From NCBI RefSeq assembly GCF_003070885.1, contig NZ_CP028913.1, forward strand, positions 1,116,001 through 1,180,000: 64,000 nucleotides of DNA, given 5' to 3'. A program made the position numbers and the translations under genes. Numbering within the stretch: position 1 is the stretch's first letter; each line of letters starts with the position of its first letter. The notes under the pieces were generated by a model. The model saw only the letters and a program-made list of their open reading frames with translations. It was not told the origin of the DNA and searched no databases. Positions 24,569 through 31,347 of this stretch are shown piece by piece. The stretch comes from Agromyces badenianii. GTDB taxonomy: Bacteria; Actinomycetota; Actinomycetes; Actinomycetales; Microbacteriaceae.

Positions 24569-26170
24569 ATGTACCCATCTGCAACACTTTCCAGGCGCGT
24601 CAAGACGGCGGTGATCGCGACCGCGGCGGTCGCCGGACTTGCGCTCGTGCCGACCACCGCCGCGATGGCAGCGCCATCGGGCAACGGCTGCGACAACCGC
24701 AACAACAACACCTACGAGAAGCTGCTCGAGTGCGTCCGCGTCGATGGCGTGCTCGAACACGCGCAGGCCCTTCAGGCCATCGCCGACGCCAACGACGACA
24801 ACCGCTCGGCGGGAACCTCGGGCTACACCGAGAGCGTCGAGTACGTCGTCGAGACGCTGCAGGCGGCCGGATGGAGCGTCGAACTCGACGAGTTCGACTT
24901 CACCTACGTGCCGCCGCCCGAGCTCGAGCAACTGACCCCGGCACCGGCCGCGAGCTACGAGACCGGCGTGTTCACCGGCACCGGGTACGGCGAGGTCACC
25001 GGCACGGTCATCCCCGTCGACATCGTGACCGCCCTGCCGCGCGACCCGGTCACGAGCGGCTGCGAGGCGTCGGACTTCACCGGGCTCGACTTCACCGGCA
25101 GTGCCGACATCGCGCTCATCCAGCGCGGTACCTGCGAGTTCGGAGTGAAGGCGGTCAACGCCCAGAACGCGGGCGCCGAGGCCGTGATCATCTTCAACCA
25201 GGGCAACACGCCGCTGCGCGAGGGTCTCGTCACCGGCACCCTGTTCGGCGTCAACACCGAGCCGCTCGACATTCCCGTGGTCGGCGCGAGCTTCGCCGAC
25301 GGCGTCGCGATGACGGCGGCCGGCTCGACGGCGAGGATCCTCGTCGATGCGCCCGAGCAGCGCCCGCAGGTCAACGTGATCGCCGAACTGCCGGGCAAGA
25401 ACGACGCGAACGTCGTGATGGCCGGTGCGCACCTGGATTCCGTGCAGGCGGGCCCGGGCATCAACGACAACGGCAGCGGCTCGGCCGCACTGCTCGAGAT
25501 CGCCCAGCAGATCTCGAAGGTGAAGCCCGAGAACACCTTGCGGTTCGCCTGGTGGGGCGCTGAGGAGAGCGGCCTGCTCGGTTCGCGCGCCTATGTCGCC
25601 GACCAGGTCGCCGCCGGTTCGATCGACGAGATCGCGCTGTACCTGAACTTCGACATGGTGGCCTCGCCCAACTACATCTTCATGGTGTACGACGGCGATG
25701 AGTCGGGCTTCCCGGCCCCGGTGGTCGTGCCCGAGGGCTCGGTGCAGATCGAGGACCTCTTCGAGAGCTACTTCACGAAGATGGGAATCCCGTACGACGA
25801 CGCGGAGTTCAGCGGCCGGAGCGACTATCAGGCGTTCATCCAGAACGGCATCCCGGCGGGCGGCCTCTTCACGGGTGCCGAGGTCGTGAAGACCGAGGAG
25901 CAGGCGGCCATCTGGGGCGGTGTCGCCGGTGAGCAGTACGACCAGTGCTACCACCTCGCGTGCGACACGATCGACAACCTCGCCCTCGATGCGCTCGACG
26001 TGAATACGGATGCGATCGCGACGGCGGTGCTGACCTACGCGTACTCCACCGAGACGGTGAACGGCGTCGTCGGCAAGAAGGTTCCCGGCGGGTTCACCCT
26101 GCCGGCGCCGGCCGGACCCGAGGGCACCGTCGGCAGCGACGGCGGTCACGAGCACCAACCGACCGACTGA
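24569..26170 (+). CDS. Secreted M28 aminopeptidase with PA domain
   Basis: A 533-residue exported zinc peptidase similar to Streptomyces aminopeptidase S. A Sec signal peptide covers about residues 1-38 (SRRVKTA, then a hydrophobic core ending TTAAMAAPSG). A protease-associated domain is inserted at about 150-260 (ALIQRGTCEFGVKAVNAQNAGAEAVIIFNQG). The M28 metal and catalytic residues appear in order: GAHLDSVQAGPGINDNGSG, WGAEESGLLGS, LNFDMVASPNYIFMVYDGD, and YHLACDTIDN. It should trim N-terminal hydrophobic residues from peptides outside the cell. The histidine/aspartate-rich last ten residues are low complexity. The start at 24569 is favoured over GTG 24551 by the ribosome site. Confidence 0.92.
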   Translation: MYPSATLSRRVKTAVIATAAVAGLALVPTTAAMAAPSGNGCDNRNNNTYEKLLECVRVDGVLEHAQALQAIADANDDNRSAGTSGYTESVEYVVETLQAAGWSVELDEFDFTYVPPPELEQLTPAPAASYETGVFTGTGYGEVTGTVIPVDIVTALPRDPVTSGCEASDFTGLDFTGSADIALIQRGTCEFGVKAVNAQNAGAEAVIIFNQGNTPLREGLVTGTLFGVNTEPLDIPVVGASFADGVAMTAAGSTARILVDAPEQRPQVNVIAELPGKNDANVVMAGAHLDSVQAGPGINDNGSGSAALLEIAQQISKVKPENTLRFAWWGAEESGLLGSRAYVADQVAAGSIDEIALYLNFDMVASPNYIFMVYDGDESGFPAPVVVPEGSVQIEDLFESYFTKMGIPYDDAEFSGRSDYQAFIQNGIPAGGLFTGAEVVKTEEQAAIWGGVAGEQYDQCYHLACDTIDNLALDALDVNTDAIATAVLTYAYSTETVNGVVGKKVPGGFTLPAPAGPEGTVGSDGGHEHQPTD

Positions 26171-26186
26171 CCCGGAGGCAGTGCGA

Positions 26187-26214
26187 GGCGGGGGTGCCGG
26201 TCGGCGCCCCCGCC
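26187..26214 (+). terminator. Terminator after M28 peptidase
   Basis: GGCGGGGGTGCC, loop GGTC, GGCGCCCCCGCC: a 12-bp stem with one G-T pair, followed by TTTCGTTCGTT. Confidence 0.85.
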
Positions 26215-26325
26215 TTTCGTTCGTTCGCCTTCCGCGCTGTCGGAGCCCCCCTCGCGCCCGACGAGACGCGGGCGTGCGCGGCGGGCGCCGATCGGGAATA
26301 GTGGGCGGGGGGCATCCGTTGCGCC

Positions 26326-26360
26326 AGATGTATGCATAAGCATGCAACTCGGAATCCTCA
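26326..26360. promoter_or_regulatory. Candidate operator/promoter of LLM-FMN reductase pair
   Basis: An AT-rich patch in a GC-rich intergenic region reads TGTATGCATAAGCATGCA. It contains overlapping TGCAT/ATGCA palindromes typical of MarR-type operators and a TATGCA -10-like hexamer. No regulator gene is adjacent, so assignment is tentative. Confidence 0.4.
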
Positions 26361-26383
26361 GAGGACGAGCCCAGGAGGGCACC

Positions 26384-27532
26384 ATGCAGTTCGGAATCTT
26401 CACCGTCAGCGACATCACGCAAGACCCGACGACGGGACGCACGCCGAGCGAGCACGAGCGCATCACCGATGTGCTGACCATCGCCCAGCACGCCGAAGAG
26501 GTCGGCCTCGACGTCTTCGCGCTCGGCGAGCACCACAACCCGCCCTTCTTCTCCTCCTCGCCGACCACGACGCTCGCCTACCTCGCCGCGAAGACCTCGA
26601 CGATCCAGCTCACGACCTCGACGACCCTCATCACGACGAACGACCCGGTCAAGATCGCCGAGGACTTCGCGATGCTCCAGCACGTGGCGGGCGGCCGCGT
26701 CGACCTCATGCTCGGGCGCGGCAACACCGGGCCGGTCTACCCCTGGTTCGGCAAGGACATCCGGCAGGGCATCAACCTCGCCCTCGAGAACTACAACCTG
26801 CTCCACCGCCTGTGGCGAGAGGACTTCGTCGACTGGGAGGGCCAGTTCCGCACGCCCCTGCAGGGCTTCCAGTCGACCCCGCGCCCGCTCGACGACGTGC
26901 CGCCGTTCGTCTGGCACGGCTCGATCCGCAGCCCCGAGATCGCCGAGCAGGCCGCGTACTACGGCGACGGCTTCTTCGCGAACCACATCTTCTGGCCCGC
27001 GTCGCACACGCAGCGCATGGTGGCGCTCTACCGCCAGCGCTTCGAGCACTACGAGCACGGCACCGCCGAGCAGGCGATCGTCGGACTCGGCGGCCAGGTG
27101 TTCATGCGCAAGAACTCGCAAGACGCGGTGCGCGAGTTCCGCCCGTACTTCGACAACGCGCCGGTCTACGGGCACGGCCCGAGCCTCGAGGAGTTCACCT
27201 CCCAGACCCCGCTCACGGTCGGCAGCCCGCAGGAGGTCATCGACAAGACGCTCGGCTTCCGCGACTACGTCGGCGACTACCAGCGCCAGCTGTTCCTCAT
27301 GGACCACGCGGGCCTGCCGCTGAAGACGGTGCTCGAACAGCTCGACCTGCTCGGCTCCGAGGTCGTGCCGGTGCTGCGCCGCGAGTTCGCGAAGAACCGC
27401 CCCGAGACGGTTCCGGATGCCCCGACGCACGAGTCGCTCGTCGCCGCACGCAACGCGGCGAAGGCCGCAGGCGGGGCGAACGACGCCACGAAGGGCGCGG
27501 CGTTCGGCGCCGCGGCCGTGAAGGGAGCCTGA
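26384..27532 (+). CDS. LLM-class FMN-dependent monooxygenase (CE1758 type)
   Basis: A 382-residue flavin monooxygenase of the bacterial luciferase superfamily. The start QFGIFTVSDITQDPTTGRTPSE, the active-site FALGEHHNPPFFSSSPTTTLAYLAAKT, VAGGRVDLMLGRGNTGPVYPWFGKD and the C-terminal LPLKTVLEQLDLLGSEVVPVLRREFA match the CE1758 group. It should receive reduced FMN from the reductase encoded 2 bp downstream and insert oxygen into an unknown substrate. The ATG at 26384 follows CAGGAGGG. The alanine-rich last 30 residues are low complexity. Confidence 0.88.
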   Translation: MQFGIFTVSDITQDPTTGRTPSEHERITDVLTIAQHAEEVGLDVFALGEHHNPPFFSSSPTTTLAYLAAKTSTIQLTTSTTLITTNDPVKIAEDFAMLQHVAGGRVDLMLGRGNTGPVYPWFGKDIRQGINLALENYNLLHRLWREDFVDWEGQFRTPLQGFQSTPRPLDDVPPFVWHGSIRSPEIAEQAAYYGDGFFANHIFWPASHTQRMVALYRQRFEHYEHGTAEQAIVGLGGQVFMRKNSQDAVREFRPYFDNAPVYGHGPSLEEFTSQTPLTVGSPQEVIDKTLGFRDYVGDYQRQLFLMDHAGLPLKTVLEQLDLLGSEVVPVLRREFAKNRPETVPDAPTHESLVAARNAAKAAGGANDATKGAAFGAAAVKGA

Positions 27533-27534
27533 CG

Positions 27535-28164
27535 ATGACCACCCGCACCCTCGCCGTCGTCTCGGCCGGCCTCAGCCAGCCCTCCTCGACGCGGATGCTC
27601 GCCGACAAGCTCAGCGACGCCACCGTCGCCAAGCTCGCCGAGCAGGGCATCGACACGACCGTCGAGACCTTCGAGCTCCGGGATGTCGCGACCGACATCA
27701 TGAACCACATGCTGACGGGCTTTCCGAGCCCGAAGCTCGAAGCGGTGATCGAAGCCGTGACCGGTGCCGACGGCCTGATCGCCGTCACGCCGATCTTCAC
27801 GACGAGCTACTCCGGGCTCTTCAAGTCGTTCTTCGACGTGATCGACAGCGGCGCGCTCGCCGAGCTGCCCGTCGTGATCGGCGCCACCGCCGGCACCCCG
27901 AGGCACTCGCTCGCGCTCGACTACGCGCTGCGCCCGATGTTCACCTACCTGCACGCGATCGTCGCCCCGACCGGCGTGTTCGCCGCGACCGGCGACTGGG
28001 GCGAGTCGGCCGACAGCGTGAAGACGCTGCCGGCGCGCATCGATCGGGCCGCCGGTGAACTCGCGGCGCTCGTCGCGGCGAGCGATCGCTCGGCGTCGGT
28101 TCGAGATCCGTTCGCGCTCGAACGCCCGTTCGGCCACCTCATCGGCGGTCTCACGGGGGAGTGA
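27535..28164 (+). CDS. NAD(P)H-dependent FMN reductase (CE1759 type)
   Basis: A 209-residue flavodoxin-like reductase. LAVVSAGLSQPSSTRMLADKL forms the phosphate-binding loop, DGLIAVTPIFTTSYSGLFKSFFD lies over the isoalloxazine ring, and VVIGATAGTPRHSLALDYALRPMF is a group signature. It reduces FMN with NAD(P)H and hands it to the monooxygenase encoded directly upstream. The two genes are 2 bp apart and form a two-component flavin monooxygenase operon that ends at a strong hairpin. Confidence 0.9.
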   Translation: MTTRTLAVVSAGLSQPSSTRMLADKLSDATVAKLAEQGIDTTVETFELRDVATDIMNHMLTGFPSPKLEAVIEAVTGADGLIAVTPIFTTSYSGLFKSFFDVIDSGALAELPVVIGATAGTPRHSLALDYALRPMFTYLHAIVAPTGVFAATGDWGESADSVKTLPARIDRAAGELAALVAASDRSASVRDPFALERPFGHLIGGLTGE

Positions 28165-28172
28165 CACCGCGG

Positions 28173-28218
28173 CCGAAACGGCCCAGGCCCGAGATGCTCG
28201 GGTCCTGGGCCGTTTCGG
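28173..28218. terminator. Bidirectional terminator between FMN reductase and DUF3618 operons
   Basis: A 15-bp perfect outer stem (CCGAAACGGCCCAGG with its complement at 28204-28218) encloses a second 6-bp stem CCCGAG/CTCGGG with a single-base bulge. It fills the 61-bp gap between two convergent operons. Confidence 0.9.
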
Positions 28219-28225
28219 CGGTCGC

Positions 28226-28852
28226 TCAGGGCAGCTTCGACGGGGACGCGCCCGACGGGGACGCGCCCGACGGGGCGTCGCCCGATGACGCATGCTGCTG
28301 CGCCGTGTGCTTCGCCTCGTTCTTCACGTCGGCCGCGGCCGACTCGCCTTCCTCGCGGACGATGTCGACGGCTTCCGCAGCCCGGTCCTTGACGGCATCG
28401 GCCGCCTCTTTCGCGGGTTCGCGGAGGTGGTCGGCGGTCTCGGCGGCGATGTCCTTGACCTGGCCGACCAGGGGAGCCGCGGCATCCTTCGCATGCTCGG
28501 CCGCGTCGCGCTCGACCTTCGACGCCGGCACCAGCGATGCCGCGAGCCAGCCGACGCCGAAGGCGATGAGGCCGACGGCGATCGGGTTGCCCCGTGTCGT
28601 CGAGGCGAGCTTGTGCGGAGAATCGGCCACCGCGTCGCCGGCGCCGCCGATCATGTCCTGCGCCGAGTCGGTGGCGCTGGATGCCGCGCCCATGACCCGA
28701 TCCTTCAGCGACGTCACCGCGTTGCGCATCCGCCGCGTCTGCCGTTCGGCCATCTTCGAGGGCGACACCTTGTCGGCCAGGGCGTCGACGTCTTGGCCGA
28801 ACTCTGCTCGGGTCCGTTCGATGTCATCACGGATCTCATCGGGATTGCTCAT
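28226..28852 (-). CDS. DUF3618 domain-containing membrane protein
   Basis: A 208-residue protein, third gene of a three-gene minus-strand operon. The N-terminal SNPDEIRDDIERTRAEFGQDVDALADKVSPSKM is the DUF3618 motif. A single membrane helix (NPIAVGLIAFGVGWLAASLV) follows near residue 88. A long alanine- and charge-rich region with helical, late-embryogenesis-like repeats (AKDAAAPLVGQVKDIAAETADHL) comes next. The C-terminus ends in short GASPS repeats. The function is unknown; the family regularly sits with the holin-like and apolipoprotein-like proteins encoded upstream here and is thought to be envelope-stress related. It overlaps the upstream gene by 4 bp. Confidence 0.83.
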   Translation of the reverse strand: MSNPDEIRDDIERTRAEFGQDVDALADKVSPSKMAERQTRRMRNAVTSLKDRVMGAASSATDSAQDMIGGAGDAVADSPHKLASTTRGNPIAVGLIAFGVGWLAASLVPASKVERDAAEHAKDAAAPLVGQVKDIAAETADHLREPAKEAADAVKDRAAEAVDIVREEGESAAADVKNEAKHTAQQHASSGDAPSGASPSGASPSKLP

Positions 28853-29286
28853 CGGTTCTCCTCATTCCTCTTCAGCGCATCTGGGATCTCCTTGACGGTG
28901 TCGACCGTCTGCGGGAGTCCCGAGATCTGCTCGATCTGCTTCTTTCCGGTCAACGCGAGCACGAGCGCGACGATGCCCCACAGCACCGCCACGATGACGG
29001 CCGACCAGGCGTTCCCCATCAGGTAGCCGAGCGCCCACCAGAGCGCCACGGAGAGGAACGCGAGCGCGAGGATCCCCGCGACGCTCGCACCGCCGAGCAG
29101 CCCCGCACCGCGACCGGCCCGCTTGGTGGTCTCCCGGATCTCGGCCTTCGCCAGCTCGACCTCCTGACGCATGAGCGTCGAGACGTCGCGGGAGACCTCC
29201 GCGAGGAGGTCGCCCAGCGACGTCGTCTCCGCCTGGCGCTCGGAAGGCGTCTGCGTTCCGTTGGGAAGATACGGCTCGGTCATCAT
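28849..29286 (-). CDS. Phage-holin-family (Phage_holin_3_6) membrane protein
   Basis: A 145-residue protein with an amphipathic N-terminus (TTSLGDLLAEVSRDVSTLMRQ, EVELAKAEIRETTKRAGRGAG) and two membrane helices (GASVAGILALAFLSVALWWALG and AVIVAVLWGIVALVLALTG). This is the chromosomal actinobacterial Phage_holin_3_6 family, not a sign of a prophage. It is translationally coupled on both sides: its ATG overlaps the upstream TGA and its TGA overlaps the next ATG. The role is probably in envelope or membrane-stress maintenance. Confidence 0.85.
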   Translation of the reverse strand: MMTEPYLPNGTQTPSERQAETTSLGDLLAEVSRDVSTLMRQEVELAKAEIRETTKRAGRGAGLLGGASVAGILALAFLSVALWWALGYLMGNAWSAVIVAVLWGIVALVLALTGKKQIEQISGLPQTVDTVKEIPDALKRNEENR

Positions 29287-30005
29287 GCACCACCGACCGT
29301 CGGAGCCGATCCGGCGGCGCCGACGGTCGTGGCCCGCGGCGGGGACATCTCGGGCGTGGGTGGCACCGGCCGTGCCGAGAAGCCGGCATCGTCCGACAGT
29401 CTGCCGGTCCGGGCGTTCGCGCCGGTCCCGCCGGCCACGCTCGACCTGCCGGAGGTGCTCGCGCCCGTTCCGGATGAATCGCCCGATGCCGTGATGGCGC
29501 GGGTCAGTCGCCCGGCGACCACGCCGACGCCGACGGCGATGGCGATGAACACGCCGGGGCGCCGTCGCGCGAAGCCCTTGACCTCCTCGACCAGCGACTG
29601 CGGGTCGCGATCCTGAAGCCAGCGGGCGGCGTCGCCGACGCGCTCACCGGCCCCGCGCACGAGTTGGCTCGCGTAGCCGGACTGCGTGGAGCCGCTCGCC
29701 ATGTCGGTGAACTCCGAGCCGACGGACTGCAGGCCCTCGGCGACCTTGGACTGCTGTGCGGCGGCCTGGCCCCTGAGCTCGTCGCCGACCTTTCCGAGGA
29801 ACTGGCGTGCTTGCTGCTTGGTCTCCGAGGCGACGGATCGCGTCTCGTCCTTGGCGACGTCGACCACTTGGCGGCCTGCCTGACCGGCATCCGAAGCGAG
29901 GGTCGAGACATCCTCTCGGACGTCTCCAGATCGCTTCGGCGTCGTGCCGTCGGCGAGCCCGCCCGCTTGGCCGGCACTGGTATTCGACAGAGATTGTTCG
30001 CTCAT
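29283..30005 (-). CDS. Low-complexity membrane protein heading the DUF3618 operon
   Basis: A 240-residue protein with no close family that I can name. The first 110 residues are glutamine/alanine/serine-rich amphipathic helix (VSTLASDAGQAGRQVVDVAK, SETKQQARQFLGKVGDELRG). Then come GDAARWLQDRDPQSLVEEVKGFARRRPG and one membrane helix (VFIAIAVGVGVVAGRLTRA), a common actinobacterial pattern. A disordered serine/glycine/proline tail of about 70 residues ends it. The start at 30005 has AAGGAGG ten bases upstream. It leads the holin and DUF3618 genes with 4-bp overlaps, so all three should be made together. Confidence 0.72.
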   Translation of the reverse strand: MSEQSLSNTSAGQAGGLADGTTPKRSGDVREDVSTLASDAGQAGRQVVDVAKDETRSVASETKQQARQFLGKVGDELRGQAAAQQSKVAEGLQSVGSEFTDMASGSTQSGYASQLVRGAGERVGDAARWLQDRDPQSLVEEVKGFARRRPGVFIAIAVGVGVVAGRLTRAITASGDSSGTGASTSGRSSVAGGTGANARTGRLSDDAGFSARPVPPTPEMSPPRATTVGAAGSAPTVGGA

Positions 30006-30258
30006 CGTTGGCACTCCTCCTTCATCTGCGACCGTCGGTGCCCGTCGTGATCCTGTCGTCAGGGGGCTGTCGCCGGTCGGTTCGCACCCACGCTAGGCAC
30101 CGGTTCGAACCGAATGAAGACCCTTGCCAGATTGGCCTGCTGCGCGTATAACCACGCGCGCCCACGGCAGCGCCATGACCACCCACTCGGCGCGGCAGCG
30201 CTGCTGCGGCGCGGCAGCACTCACTCGGCGCGGCAGAACCGCCTCGACGTCTCGCCGA
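30006..30258. other. Intergenic region with GGCGCGGCAG repeats
   Basis: No gene is seen. ACTCGGCGCGGCAG occurs twice (30185-30198 and 30223-30236) and its core GGCGCGGCAG a third time between them (30208-30217). The promoter of the minus-strand operon should lie near its right end, about 30030-30120, where the DNA is less GC-rich. Confidence 0.4.
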
Positions 30259-30894
30259 TCAGCTCGAGCGATCGGCCCCGGCGTCGGGAAGACCCTCGAT
30301 CGCGCCGCGGCGCGCGTCGAGCAGCGCGACGGCGCGATCGACCGTGACCCCGAGCGCGATGGCGATCGGGATGGACACCGCGATCGCGAGGAGCGGCGAG
30401 TCGCGGAGCACGTTGCCGACGATCGCGCCGATCGCGACGTTGTAGCAGGCCCAGGCGACACCCGCTGCGGCCGAGAGCGGCAGGTACCGTCGGAGCGGCA
30501 CGCGTCCGGCGCCGGCGGCGAGGTTCACCGCGATGCGGGCGAACGGCACGTACCGCGCCGTGAAGAGGAGTACGGCGGTGCGCCGGTGCACGGCGATGCG
30601 CATCTTCGCGATCGTCGCGCCGATGCGTCCGGTGCGCTGCCAGCGCCAGCGGTCGAGTCCGACCCGGCGCCCGATCAGGTAGCAGAGCGCGTCGCCGACC
30701 ACGGCCCCCGCAGCGGCGACCGGCAGGATCACACCGAGCGACGGCGATCCGGTCGTCGCCGACAATGCGCCGAGCGCGACCACTGCCGTCTCGCTGGGCA
30801 GCACGACGAAGAACGCATCACCGACGACGAGCGCGAACAGCAGCGGCACGAGCCAGTGCGACTCCGCGAGGTCGCGGATCCATGCGTCATCCAC
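30259..30894 (-). CDS. DedA family membrane protein
   Basis: A 211-residue inner-membrane protein with five to six hydrophobic segments. The DedA/SNARE-associated signature is present: GDAFFVVLPSETAVVALGAL, GDALCYLIGRRVG, AVLLFTARYVPFARIAVNLAAGAG (with the conserved arginines of the family FxRFxPxxR motif in altered form) and AAGVAWACYNVAIGAIVG. DedA proteins are now viewed as lipid scramblases or undecaprenyl-phosphate flippases that support envelope integrity. The start is GTG at 30894, with TAGAAC six bases upstream as a weak leaderless-type box. Confidence 0.85.
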   Translation of the reverse strand: MDDAWIRDLAESHWLVPLLFALVVGDAFFVVLPSETAVVALGALSATTGSPSLGVILPVAAAGAVVGDALCYLIGRRVGLDRWRWQRTGRIGATIAKMRIAVHRRTAVLLFTARYVPFARIAVNLAAGAGRVPLRRYLPLSAAAGVAWACYNVAIGAIVGNVLRDSPLLAIAVSIPIAIALGVTVDRAVALLDARRGAIEGLPDAGADRSS

Positions 30895-30944
30895 TCGCCC
30901 GTTCTAGTCGCGCGAGGTGAACAGCGGATGTCTCGGTGCCGTCG

Positions 30945-31151
30945 TCAGTCGTCGAGCACGAAGGTCACTTCGAGGGTGACCGACCACCCGGTGATCCTGC
31001 CGTCGGTGGCCTCGACCTTCTGCTCCTTGACCCAGGCGCCGCTCACATTGCGGAGTGTTTCCGACGCTCTCGCGACGCCTGCTGCGACGGCATCGTCGAA
31101 GCTGGTGTCGGAACGGACGGTGATGGTGGTGACACGTGCAACGGAAGCCAT
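30945..31151 (-). CDS. Dodecin family flavoprotein
   Basis: A 68-residue protein with the dodecin fold: beta strand VARVTTITVRSDTSFDDAV, one helix, then VKEQKVEATDGRITGWSVTLEVTFVLDD with the conserved tryptophan (GW) that stacks against bound flavin. Dodecins form hollow 12-mers that store riboflavin, FMN or coenzyme A and quench flavin photochemistry. Start ATG 31151 is preceded by AGGAGGA at six bases, a strong site. A longer frame to 31178 adds only a low-complexity lead. Confidence 0.9.
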   Translation of the reverse strand: MASVARVTTITVRSDTSFDDAVAAGVARASETLRNVSGAWVKEQKVEATDGRITGWSVTLEVTFVLDD

Positions 31152-31347
31152 GGCATTCCTCCTCGAATGATGGTGCATGCGTACCCTCCATCATCCGCTT
31201 CGCCCAGTGCGAGCGCGAGGCCTTGACGGATGCTGCCGCGACGTGCGGTCGCCGCACCGGGGAACGGGAGCCGACGAGTCGGTGAATCCTCGGCGTTCGA
31301 GGGCGTTTTCGTCGAACTGCGGGGTGCGCGGGCCTCACGCTGGAGGC
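31152..31347. other. Divergent intergenic region, dodecin and GT-SGNH gene
   Basis: No gene is supported. ATGATGG and CCATCAT face each other around 14 bases near 31163-31193, a possible operator for the dodecin gene. CACGCT lies six bases before the GTG at 31348, together with GGAGG. Confidence 0.35.

Noticed and set aside
24509-27430. A 973-codon minus-strand frame opposite M28 peptidase and LLM monooxygenase
   Set aside because: Antisense to two enzymes with full catalytic motifs; composition typical of a shadow frame.
28849-29286. Holin-family gene as evidence for a prophage
   Set aside because: The Phage_holin_3_6 family is a chromosomal actinobacterial family, and no lysin, capsid, tail or integrase gene is nearby.
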